Positions 1 to 10,800 of a stretch of DNA of 27,146 nucleotides are shown here, in pieces. Numbering within the stretch: position 1 is the stretch's first letter; each line of letters begins with the position of its first letter. The DNA is taken from the NCBI GenBank assembly GCA_001642005.1, contig LWCA01000443.1:1-27146 (forward strand), written 5' to 3'. A program made the translations under genes and the position numbers. The DNA is from Intoshia linei. Its lineage: Eukaryota > Orthonectida > Rhopaluridae. The notes under the pieces are model-generated. The model was not told where the DNA came from. It searched no databases and worked only from the letters and a program-made list of their open reading frames with translations.

Positions 1-1045
1 CGATCTAATTTTTGTAGGCATTTGAAAGTATTTATGGTACTGTCGTTACTTCACCACGTAAAGAATCTGAGAAATAGTATAAATGAATTTTTGTAATAGA
101 AGTGAAAAGGTTGTGCTTTAGGAGTGAATTTTTGAAACAAACTTTTTTAAATGTATCATTATGATACAACTTGTATGGGTCCAACAGTTACGAATTTGAC
201 TTCCTTAACATTTCATCAACATTATGCCCGTGTTGTATTATTTCTGTGACATTTTATATACGAATTACATTTTTGTCAAAAATGTTGCTTCTCAAAGATA
301 TCTACACGATGCTAACCCTATACTTCTGTAAACCTTTATGTACACATTTATTGAGGGTTCTTTTTATTTTTCAGATAGAATATGGAAGATATGAAACATT
401 AAAGTCTAATTAAAATCAAAATAATTATTATTTTTTTATTAAGTGATTTATGTTAAGTATATTACGTTTATATTATTTTGACACAAAAAAAATTTTTAGC
501 AATTACTGATGAAATTTTGAATATAAAATAGAGAGAAAAAAATATTTTTTTATCATTAATTAGACCCATTTTAATTTTTGTATTAGGCAGGTAAGATTGT
601 TGTCAATAGAAATGACGATTTGAATAAAAAATATAAACATAATGGCAAGGTTACATACAATGTTATAAATCTTATTTATGAAAACTATTTCCTTTGAGCA
701 GGCCGATGTTTTTCAAAATTTAGGCTTAACGAATGGTACTACCGTTCTTAGAATTTTTTTCTCATCCTGTATAATCCTGTATTTTTGTTCTTAGAAAAAA
801 GTTAACACCCTAATATACATATTAGATATTTATATTAGGGTAGTAGGGTAACGTATTTATATATCACAGAAAAATGAGATTAGGAACAATAATATTGTTG
901 AAAAAGTCTACATACACGTTATAATATTTAATATGACACCCTTTAACTTTAAATAAATCGCAAATGCTATATTTATATCCATTGATAAGATCATACATGA
1001 CATATTTGGACATTTTCCCTATTCTTCATAGCAGTATACGTCTAA
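1..1045. other. Gene-free AT-rich stretch
   Basis: I see no conserved protein or RNA gene here. The open frames are short and have no family resemblance. The only structure that stands out is an 11-bp perfect inverted repeat at 807-841, listed separately. Confidence 0.6.
807..841. repeat. Perfect 11-bp inverted repeat (hairpin)
   Basis: ACCCTAATATA at 807-817 is matched by its reverse complement at 831-841, with a 13-nt AT-rich loop. It lies about 200 bp beyond the 3' side of the decayed Tc1 copy. It could be a remnant of a transposon end or a chance AT-rich palindrome. Confidence 0.55.
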
Positions 1046-1800
1046 TTGGTTAATATTTTCTGGTTTCCTAACTCCACCGTTTTTATGCGTAAACTAAAGA
1101 AATTTTGGATTGAATTTAAAGCAATTGATTGGGAGGGCCATTATAATACCTCGATTTTTTTTGAGCAAAGCCACATTCATGTTTTTTCAATCTATGTTTG
1201 GGATCATTGTCTTATTGTTGTACAAAATTTTATATAGATTTCACTATCCGTATGACCATTTATTTTGACGAGTGATCTAACTCCTTTTATACTGAAACAT
1301 TTCCAATAAATCAGACTTCCATCTTCATATTTAGCGGTGGGTTTTATATTTTTTTCTTCCAACCCTCATTTGACCTACTCCTTACGAATCGTTTGGTATT
1401 ATGTCCAATAATTTAAATTTTGTATTATTTGTCAAAATAACACGAAACCAATCAAAATTAGAAAAATGTTTCAATGGAAAAAGTTATCGACTCTTTTTAT
1501 TCTTTTCACTGAGAAGTGTTTTTCGTAATGCTCTTAACCCCATCTTTGTAATTCCTCGTGAAATAGTTGATTTGTCAACACCCACGCCAATTAATTGCAA
1601 ATCATGATTCATTTTTTCAAAAGTTATAAAAGAATCTATAATAATAGACATCATTATCATAAACATTCCTATATCGTTTATCTTAATTGACCTATTTGAT
1701 CTTGGTTTGTTTTTAACAGAGTAAGATTTTCCCATCTTTTTATTATTGATATTACACTAGGTCTCGACATAATTAAATTTTTGGATATATTTCAATAGAG
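1046..1800 (-). pseudogene. Decayed Tc1-like transposase
   Basis: Read on the minus strand, the pieces of a Tc1 transposase appear in the correct order but in shifting frames. The first helix-turn-helix region is near 1770-1680 (MSRPSVISIIKRWE, then SVKNKPRSNR). The second is near 1585-1550 (VDKSTISRGITKMGL). A DDE block at 1430-1390 reads TNNTKFKLL where the family has TDESKFN, so the first catalytic Asp is replaced by Asn. The strand segment at about 1345-1253 reads YEDGSLIYWKCFS and GVRSLVKING. The second Asp is kept in QQ*DNDPKH near 1222-1195, and this is followed by a broken match to the WP-S-DLNPIE segment. Several stops and frameshifts mean it cannot encode an active enzyme. I could not identify its terminal inverted repeats. 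Confidence 0.85.
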
Positions 1801-2084
1801 ATAAAAATAAGAGAATTAATTTTGTTTATTAAATAATCCTAAATCAATTGGCTACAGTCTTCTTGGATGAAGTATTACAAATTCATTAACCAAACTTTCA
1901 ATATCAAAATTATAGTCATAGTGACAATTCATGAGGGCCAGTCCACATAACAAAAGGTCTCAAGTCACATTGTTCCTGTAATGACATGTAATGTTATGTG
2001 CCATCTAATTGTTTTAATAAATTTAAACCTTTTTTAGTTATTTTACAAAACATTAATTAATTTTTTTTTTTAAAATTTAAGTGG

Positions 2085-2123
2085 TGCAACTGTACCTTCT
2101 GCACCCCCTTGAATCCGCCCCTG
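2085..2123 (-). mobile_element. hAT-like terminal inverted repeat, partner not found
   Basis: On the minus strand the sequence from 2123 begins CAGGGGCGGATTCAAGG, a typical hAT family terminus. It is followed by a G-rich stretch and AT-rich DNA. I found no matching left end with the flanking 8 bp (TACCACAA), so the element is probably eroded or truncated. Confidence 0.55.
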
Positions 2124-2384
2124 TACCACAACCATAAAGTACGTACAAGAAATGTCATAATTTAATATTTAAATAGTACAATGAAATTAATATGTCATGA
2201 TTAGAGTAAAAATAATAAAAACAAATATCGCTCTTGTATAATGAACATAGAAGTACAATTTTCATTGTACATTGTACCTATTTCAAATATTAAATCGAGA
2301 TTTGAATCACTACGCAAAAAACAACCCCAAATATCATAGTGACAAATTTGTATTAATATCTTAACGGTTAATGAGTAAAATTTT

Positions 2385-2545
2385 TATTTGGGTCAGGAAC
2401 TTTTTACATCACTAAAATGGGGCGCGCGTGAAAAAAGGTTAAGAAGCGCTGATCTACATCAATAGAGGTAAAAAATTTTTGACTCGTCATTTGAAAGTAA
2501 TTGTGATTTGGACCGCGAGTGAAAAATAGTTCCCATTCCTATACT
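2385..2545 (-). mobile_element. hAT-like terminus with a diverged direct copy beside it
   Basis: On the minus strand from 2451 the sequence reads CAGCGCTTCTTAACCTTTTT, then a CGCGCGCC block, which is typical of hAT non-autonomous elements. On the plus strand the subterminal segment GCGCGCGTGAAAAAAGGTT (2422-2440) is echoed by ACCGCGAGTGAAAAATAGTT (about 2512-2531). That suggests two nested or tandem insertions of related elements. Confidence 0.5.
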
Positions 2546-2941
2546 TACAGGTCTTGTACCTAAAGCAATTGGGAAACAGTACATTAAATAAAAAATATTT
2601 ATTTATCAAATTTTAAATAAGGCTTCTATGAAAATCTTATATGTCAACAACAATGTATACACCATTGTCCCAGAAATGTTTCCATATTAGAAAGTGACTG
2701 AATAAACTAAAAAGGATTTAAAAACCTGTGATTTAAATCTATTGTAATTTTTGAGAAATAAAATATAAACTCATAAAAAACATTTATTACTTAGATACCT
2801 GAAAATAAGTTTGATGTTTATAAATTATCGCATGAACTTGTAAAACGGTAATGTATTTATTAATTAATTAAGTATTGTTAAGATTTCTGAATATTTCAAT
2901 TAGTCATTGAACACTTTCAGTTTATTCGCTAGGTTAATTGA

Positions 2942-5867
2942 ATGCAGCACAATTCACTCATCCATCTGATTTCTGGCGGGTAATTCAAGTGGTTTCGTGG
3001 GCTAATCATTATACATTGTAGCATTGGCGGAACCACTGCTGCTATTTTAACATGTCCTCTTGAAGTTGTTAAAACTCGCTTACAATCATCATATTTATCT
3101 AAACCTTACAGTTCCATAGAAGGTCAATCTAATCGATCTCCAGGGTTGATGAGAATATTGAGGTGAATTTTTTAATTATATTTGAATAATGATTTGCCAT
3201 ATTAATATTAATCGTTTAGTCATATTGTTAAAACCGAAGGTGTTGGTGGGCTTTTTAAAGGTGTCGGACCAACACTAGGTACAATACTTTATATTTTTGT
3301 ATTTACTATTTTTAGTTGGAGTTATACCATCCCGGTATTTTAATATACAGGAATACCTCGGTTATTTCGGTTCAAAATATGGGGGGAAAGAAGTACAGAC
3401 TGTTAAATGATTTATTTAAATGAAAAGCATGATATTACATGTCACTGATATCACAAGTATGAGTAGTACAAATTATATAAGTTCCAAGGTGTGTGAGTCA
3501 TAACGGGTATCAACCGAGGTACACCTGTCATTCAATAAATTTGGATATATCTATTTTATATTTTAGAGCTATATACTTTGGTATGTATGCTAAATCAAAA
3601 AATTTTTATAATAATATATTCAGCTATGAAACACCTTTAGTTCATGGATTTTCTGCTTTTACTGCAGGTATGCCGACTATGATTCCGAGTTAATCAATAA
3701 AATTAGGTGTATTGTCTTCTACCTTAACGAATCCCATATGGTTTATCAAAACAAGAATTCAACTCAATAAATCGTATGTATTTTTATCATAGAGTTAACT
3801 ATTTTTATTAGATTCAATTTATAAAATAAAACAGTTAGTATCAACGGGGTCCTGTGAAAACTTTTTTTTAAATTATAAATCCGTAGACTACTGTGGTCTT
3901 ATTTTTTAATGCATATTAAAATTAACTCCATCACTTATAAGAAAGAATTTATAAATAATGGATTGTATTTAATGCAAAGAAATACATTTATAATTTATTA
4001 TAATTAACCCTTTCACTGTCTGATGCAATTTGAATGGAATTTGTTTGAATTTAAACTTGTATTATTTTTAAATTACCTATGTGAAAATAAAAGAATAAAG
4101 TTTTTCAAAATTATGCTGTGTATATCATACAATACACCGACGTGTGAAGTGAAATTGCTGTGTATAGTATAGAATACACAGACAGTGAAAAGGTTAAGGC
4201 TATTTTTTAACCTATAATATATTTTAACTAAATTTTTATTAGAGTATAAATTTCATTCTGGCAAATTTAAACTTCTATATCGCAATTTTTTTATTTAGTG
4301 ACAAATTTATGCTGAATCAAAATATATTACAATTCGAATAATTGCTGCTAAAATTTAACCTAAATTGAAGTTTACCTTTTAGATAAAGATGTAACTTAAC
4401 TTTTTTTCAAATTTTAAGTATCTAATTCAGGGGTGCACAACCTTTTCACAAATTCAGCCGCAAAACTAATTTACTCATTGATACTATGGCCGTACAAAAT
4501 TTACTTTGACATTGAGAAAGTCGTAAATTTAACTTTGATAAAAATATTTTCAATTTTCCTTGAATAAAATCTGATTTAAAATTTTTCAATTTGACGTAAA
4601 ATGGTATATTTAATTGTACAAAAAAGCAACCACAAAATTTAAATTCAGTAATTTTAAAATTTTTTAATTTGAAGTGAAATTATATATTGCATTATGATCA
4701 CATGGATTACCCACGGCTGCAGATTGTGCAACCCTGATCTATTTAATATTGATATCATAATGATTATACAGTGGTTTTTGTTCAATATGAATTTTAATAG
4801 TACACTACTTTTCTTACTAAAATTAAAACATCACTAGTTACGATATTAATTAAAATATTAGATGAATACATAAACAATTTATTCAAGTCCTTAGTAAGGA
4901 CTCCTTCCCTAGAAGAATAAACTCTGTAATTAAATCAGGTGGTCGTGTAATACAAGATATTAATACTAATAAATTATTTTTTAATGTTTGAGATTACCGA
5001 ATAATTTTAATTTATTATTGATCTACTCACTACAACGAGTAATATGATTATAAAAAAAATTTTTTTTAATTTATGGGTTATTTTGCGTTGGCTTTTCGAT
5101 TTTATAATTTTATGTTTGTCACCTGAAATCATTAAAATTGATGACAGTTTTAAACCGTCTATGTTTAACGACTTTTGTAAAAATTTTAAGAAGATTGACA
5201 TTTAGTTCTCATATTATAGCCGTTTTAATGGTGCCTAAAAGTTTTCCACGGATCTGTACATGTATTACATAAACTGTTAACTAGGATTTGTACTGTATTA
5301 TGTAATTGTAAGTATACTGTGTCATATTATAATATGAAATCAATTGTAAATTTAACATGTGTATTTTCTATTTTTAGCAACTTGACTATATCAAATTGCG
5401 TAAAAACTACTCTAAAAAATGATGGCGTGCGTAGTTTTTTCAAAGGAGTAACAGCATCATATTACGGGTTAATTGAAACTGCTATAAATTTTGTATTATA
5501 CGAACATTTCAAAAAAAAGTTTGAAATCAACCACAGCAATCTCAATCTTACTTTCAAAGATGGGTCTATTTTCCTTTTTTGTACATTAGTATCAAAATCA
5601 ATAGCTTCATGCATTGGTTACCCACACGGTAATTGATTTTAATTGAGTGAATATACATATTTAGAAGTGGCTAGGACAAGAATACGAGAAAGAGGGAATC
5701 ATTATAAATCATTTTGGCCAACATTATATAAAGTCGCACATGAAGAGGGATTTCATGTTTTATATCGCGGACTTTCCACTCATTTGATACGAAATATACC
5801 AAATACTTTAATAATCATGTCAACCTATGAAATGTGTGTACACTTTTTTTATAAAAAAACAAATTGA
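2942..5867 (+). CDS. SLC25A36: Mitochondrial pyrimidine-nucleotide carrier (SLC25A33/36, fly Rim2 type), 8 exons
   Basis: Inner-membrane carrier that exchanges pyrimidine nucleotides between cytosol and mitochondrial matrix. Exons: 2942-2979, 3022-3162, 3220-3278, 3316-3334, 3567-3667, 3707-3773, 5378-5628, 5665-5867. Joined they give 292 aa with all phases consistent; family members are about 300-320 aa. The three carrier signatures are present in order: CPLEVVKTRLQ, NPIWFIKTRIQ and YPHEVARTRIRERG. The Trp in the second is typical of this nucleotide-carrier branch. VGVIPSRAIYF and the IRNIPNTLIIMSTYE ending also match the SLC25A33/36 branch. The start Met at 2942 gives MQHNSLIHLISGG, like the family N-terminus. 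Oddities are a 19-nt exon, a 36-nt final intron whose unspliced reading contains stops, and a 1604-nt intron 6 carrying two MITEs. The function is inferred from the family. Confidence 0.93.
3316..3334 (+). CDS. SLC25A36: 19-nt microexon of the mitochondrial carrier
   Basis: This exon lies between a 37-nt intron (3279-3315) and a 232-nt intron (3335-3566). It supplies the conserved VGVIPSR turn that joins the first-repeat GVGPTL segment to AIYFGMYA. Flanking AG and GT dinucleotides and the phases (two bases complete a Val codon, two bases start an Arg codon) make the assignment firm. Confidence 0.88.
4004..4197. mobile_element. piggyBac-type MITE in carrier intron 6
   Basis: The element is bounded by TTAA target duplications at 4004-4007 and 4194-4197. 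Its inverted ends read CCCTTTCACTGTCTG on the left and, on the minus strand, CCTTTTCACTGTCTG on the right. It is 194 bp including both TTAA and has no coding capacity. The right half holds two direct copies, 42 bp apart, of a 26-bp imperfect palindrome starting CTGTGTATA (4116-4141 and 4158-4183). Confidence 0.88.
4428..4736. mobile_element. hAT-type MITE with near-perfect 8-bp target duplication, in carrier intron 6
   Basis: The left end begins CAGGGGTGCACAACCT at 4428. The right end read on the minus strand from 4736 begins CAGGGTTGCACAATCT. The flanking 8-mers are ATCTAATT (4420-4427) and ATCTATTT (4737-4744), 7 of 8 identical as expected for a hAT target duplication. The 309-bp element is AT-rich and non-coding. 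Confidence 0.87.
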
Positions 5868-5900
5868 ATGTATATAAATTTAATGTATATTGATGTACAA

Positions 5901-5906
5901 AATAAA
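5901..5906 (+). promoter_or_regulatory. Poly(A) signal AATAAA of the mitochondrial carrier
   Basis: A canonical AATAAA lies 34 nt after the carrier stop codon and only 3 nt before the last base of the opposing Frizzled coding sequence. If it is used, cleavage would fall inside the Frizzled coding region, so the two 3' ends would overlap. Confidence 0.6.
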
Positions 5907-5908
5907 TA

Positions 5909-7881
5909 TTATATGACACAAGGATTAGTCGTATTATAGTAATTTTCTTTTTTTTCTGCGACGATTGATAGGCTTTTCAAAGATCCATTTTCGGTGTGGT
6001 GACTAAATCCAATATTTTTCGTTGAATATGCGTCATGAGATTGTCCTCTAATTTTTTCTTTCCAAATTGAAATGGATTTTTTACCACAAATGATAATAAT
6101 TACAGCAATGGCAGGAATTAAATTCAATATAATTTCCAACATATTGATGTGAGTTTTTACACTATTAAAGGAACCACACTTTTCAGAGCAAATGGAATTC
6201 ATAATGTTTTTTTCCTCATTATAATTGTTTTTGTTATGGATTGTGTAAAAGAATTCAAAATTATAAATATTTAGCAATTTCTGAATTTGTTCGAATAGCA
6301 ACACAAAAAGAGATATTAAGACAATAACCGAAAAAACGGCCATTTTAAGTATCAGGTTTTCTATTTTACTAGCTTGAGAATTAACTAGACTAAATATTGA
6401 TTTCCGAGAATTGTTTTGAAATGTGTTCATAGTTTGATCATTATGATTTTTAGTGCGAAATGCACAACAAAATCCGATGACAAATAAAACTAGCGAGAGA
6501 CTAAGAGTTATACTTGTTGGTACTATATCGAACAAAATGGAATCCATTTTTCTATTTAGACCTATCCAACAGCGCGTCATAAGTGGGTCTGCTGAAATAG
6601 AAGCTATAGTGGCACAGACAATTGTAATTATAGAAGAAACTAGATAAACTAACGTATGTAATATGACTGATATCTTTCCAATAGATTCTCTTTCCCAATT
6701 CAATGCCGTCATGAGAAACCAGCAAATACTGAGACAAATGCACCAACCATAAGCACACGAACGGCAAAAATAGACAATTATAAATAATATTTTACAGGTT
6801 GAAATAAATGGAAGTGTATCAGTAATCACTCGATAAGAATTAGTAGTTAGAACATTGTGGATATTAATGGAGGTTTCAGAAGAGCACATTTGATTTTCAC
6901 TTCCAATAAATAGAGAAATCATTGAAATAATTATGATAACGAGGTACCAAAATGACATTTGAATAATCGCTCGTTCTGGGTACTGAAATCTGTTTGGTTT
7001 TATAAAGTGTGTAATTAAAGCAAGGGTTGTACACAAAAAAGCGCTAATTAAGCATAACCAATTCCACCATTTTAAAAGTGAAATTTCACGATGGAGAAAA
7101 CTTGTTTGTATGTGTGAAATTGTGCCTGCTACTACTGGAGAACCGTTAAAACTATCATAAATATCCAGATTAGATTCCATTCCATAAAGTTTATCACATG
7201 AAATAAAGCACTTGTTTTTGATGTTAATATATGGGTAATGGCATTTGCAACTACAATTTTTGGTTTTAGGTGAGTGTCGTAATTTAGGTGTTGTCACATG
7301 TACAGGGTGGATAGTGGTAATTGGTTCCAATTTTTCTATTGGTATATTTGTATTAATCAGTGGCAGATCTTTGTCAAATGGAGTAGCACAAAATTGTTGT
7401 TCTTCTCTTGTTGGAAAACTACTGCTGTAACAATCTAATATAGGTGGAAGTTTCATTACAATTTTCAACTTATTTATCACTCCTTTACAACTGTCTTTAA
7501 CTCGCAGACAAAAGTTTCTGCACGGTCTCATAACTGTAGGTCCCTCAGGAAAATCGTCATTTTGACATGCTGGCACATAAAGTAAGCAAATGAGATAATC
7601 TAAATATTTTGAACAATTTTCGCTGTTGTAACTCTTGTATCCTTCTACGATTGTTTCAATTTGAGTCTGAGTTCCATACATGCTATCCTAAAAAAGATAT
7701 TACAACAATAGACGTTAAAGCTGAAAATGGTTATAAAAATTCTAGAAATTAAAAATACTGATATGGTGTAGTTGTATCCCATTCCTCGGCAAAATTTAAC
7801 TGTAAGTGGAATGCATTTAGTGTCACCCCTTTGGAGAGTATACCTTGTATAAATTAGTAAAATGGCATAAATCAGCTTCAT
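5909..7881 (-). CDS. fz: Frizzled-family Wnt receptor, two exons
   Basis: Seven-pass plasma-membrane receptor for Wnt ligands; which paralogue is unclear. Exon 1 is 7881-7759, the intron 7758-7688 (71 nt), exon 2 7687-5909, giving 633 aa. The N-terminus MKLIYAILLIY looks like a signal peptide. The cysteine-rich domain (about 23-140) keeps ten Cys, starting CIPLTVKFCRGMGYN and including LICLLYVPAC and MRPCRNFC. A linker with CSCKCHYPY follows, then a 7TM region from SLLKWWNWLCLIS, with PERAIIQMSF, a CKILFIIVYF segment and TALNWERE. After TM7 the Dishevelled-binding KTxxxW motif is KSISIW (578-583). The tryptophans usually found just before it at the end of TM7 are absent. The C-terminus is NPCVI. 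Sequence is divergent throughout. Smoothened is less likely because the CRD and the post-TM7 motif fit Frizzled better. Confidence 0.88.
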
Positions 7882-10800
7882 ATTCTAAACTTGTATTTCT
7901 ATTTCAATTTGACGCAGTAAAATCAAGATTTAATGAGTAATGAAGATTGTGAAATGACAGTTGAGTGTAAGTTGCAATTGTGTTTTAGGTTTGATTGAAA
8001 ATTCTTAAAAGTAGGCGTGGTTATAATCTTTTGTTATAATTATCACGTTCCAGCTTGGGAAACAATAACCACAGGCCATAACGTATAAATTTTCGTAACT
8101 ATTTAAAGTATTTTCCAGACTTTCACAGTTTATTGCGCTAATGTGTTAGTTTTGTTGTACACAAATTGAATTTATTATTGTTCCTTTGTCGACGTAATCA
8201 ATTAAAATATATACTAATTGAACCTTGAATCGATCCATAATTGTAACTTTTCTCACGAAAATAATTTTAAATACTATATTTTTAAAATCCAACAAATGTT
8301 AAAATTCAAATGCGACTTAAAATATTTCTATTGTTTTAAGTTGCTCAAGTGGTCTCATGACACCAACTTACTTTTAATTATATTTTTAATTATTTTTTTT
8401 CTACTACAATTAATGGTTAATATATTTATGTAATTATTAGTTAATTTTGCATTAAATTATTCAACAAATCGGTGTGCTTTGAATTATTTTTATAATTTCA
8501 GTGGTGAAATAAAACAAAAACATGCGAAAATATAACATTATTAATTCCATATATTGTTCGCCTGTAGCAAGTAGCGATATCAAAGTACACTTTAATTTAT
8601 GAAAATTCATGCTGCGTAGATTCATCAGATATTTCATTATAAACAATGAACATATTAATTATTATGGCCAACTCAATCAGTCATTTAATTGTTATATAAA
8701 ATGAAACCACTTCAAATTATATTAAGTGGACACTTATACATTTTTGCTCTTTGGTATATTAATGGTCATTTAAATTAAATATAGTAAATTATTGAAACAA
8801 ACCGTTAATGTCAAAATTTATAAATGTAGAAATTAAAATTTAATTCAAAAAAATAAAATTATAAATATAAAGGACCTTTATTGAAAGTCCTGCATTTTTG
8901 AAAATATTTTCTGATTAATTGCTATAAATATTTTTATAAAAGTATCACCCAATTTCGCTACACAATATACAAAAATAACTTACTAGATGGTTTAACTTGC
9001 GAAATTGACTGTATATGTAGAGGCGAGCCTACCCAGTTCGAGACCAGACCGCAAATGAAAAATAAGCACTAAAAATTTTTTTCATAAACTATGCATATAG
9101 TTATGGTATTCAAGAATATAATTTTTGCAATTTGGAAAAATAAGGTCCCCATTTTATAAAAATTTCGTCGAACCCCCAAAGAGAGGTCTCGGATACGGTA
9201 GGTTCGGTACTGTGTATATGGTTACATCAATCTGCATTCTAATGTATTTTGAATATATGTATAAAAAATCAATTTACCTCAACTCAGAATGTTTGATCAA
9301 AAATATAACAGAATTTTTCGATTGATAGTAGTAAAATTATTTAGGACATTTACGCCTCAATAAAATTGAATGTTCCAAGTTGACATCATACTCTAAAAAT
9401 GACAAATACATTAATCAAATGTGTTATTATGAGTAAGATTTATGGATAGAAAAGTATTAATTTGTATCGTTTGAACAATAAAAGTAAAAATTTAATAATA
9501 AAATCATTTTATTAAATATTTTTATACTCCAAAAAAGAACATAAAATTTATTGGTTAGTAACTAACCCCTTAAAAATATTGTTCATGAAAAAAATTAATT
9601 CTATTGGAATTTGTACTAGGTTATTAATCGAAACCTGTTTAGTGTGCTATCCATATATAAATATGACATTCAAATTAACATCAATGAACATTATTCATTG
9701 AACAATGCACTTATTTACCGAATTGATTATTAACAAAATGTTATTTTTTGAAAATTTAATATTTTCCAAAAACTTGATGATAGACCTCAATGTATCTGTA
9801 ATTTAAATTCATTATCAGTATAATTAATTTTATTTAATATTATTTTTAAATATGACAAATTTGATGACATGAAAAAAAGCCAGAGATTTAATAATATAAT
9901 AAACTAAATAAATTATAAAATTTCCGAATTACAAGATAATATTGTATCATTGTTAGCAATGTTTACTGATTTAATACTCTTAAATTAAGAGAAAAACATT
10001 TTTTATATCATAAAAGTAAACATACTTTTTATAAAATAACAATACGTGTAGTAATAAATGTTGTCTTAATTTGAGTTAATTGTTTTGTGAATAATAAAAA
10101 TCCAACTGTCATAGTTGATTTTTCTGACACGTTTTTGTCATTTAAATTAAAAAAGAGGTGACCTAAATGTATTCAATTTCACACTGTGAGCTATCAATAA
10201 TCATTATTCAATGTAATTGTTAGATAAATCTTTCGAAAATAAAAAATAATAAGTATTTTTAAACCAAATACCCGCTGTTCTCATTGTTTGAATTTTATTA
10301 TACTTACTAAATCCTATGCGACCCTCATTGAATGAAAACATTTAAGTTTTAAAATAATTATGCTAAAACTACTGTTTCGTTGAAATTACCTGTAGTTTTA
10401 AATTATATTGTTAGTGTTTTAATTATTGATATATCTGATAATTATATTAGATTGACATAATCATTTACATGCACCAATAATGACATGATTTGTAATACTT
10501 TAGAAATTTACGCAAATATAATTTTATACCGATTAAATAATTGCGTTGCTCCATTATAATATTGAAATGAGACAATCCGACGTCGTTCGTGCCAAAACCA
10601 ATACAACTATTGCGTATTATATATTATCTGGATGAAATCACGACAGCTGTCAATTTCTGTTTATTATGATAACATTAGTCTGGTTTTTATATTATAAAAA
10701 AATAAATTTTTCAATAGTTTTTTTTAAATTTAATGAATGCGTTCATTAACTAAAAATATTGGTAAAAAATAAAATTGTTAAAGATTAAAGGCTTGTGAAA

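Larger units (their letters stand above)
1801..2941. other. Intergenic region with hAT-like transposon ends
   Basis: No coding gene is seen. Two hAT-type termini can be read on the minus strand, one ending at 2123 and one at 2451. A diverged direct copy of the latter's subterminal sequence lies at about 2505-2545. The last few hundred bases lead into the mitochondrial carrier and must contain its promoter, but I see no clear promoter element. Confidence 0.5.

Noticed and set aside
4004-4197. An exon hidden in the large carrier intron
   Set aside because: Flanking exons already join in phase and cover the whole carrier fold; this segment is a TTAA-flanked MITE.
8218-9325. Several 60-70 codon frames between Frizzled and topoisomerase II
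   Set aside because: Phe/Lys/Asn/Ile-rich chance frames in AT-rich DNA; one of them overlaps the candidate MITE at 9023-9207.
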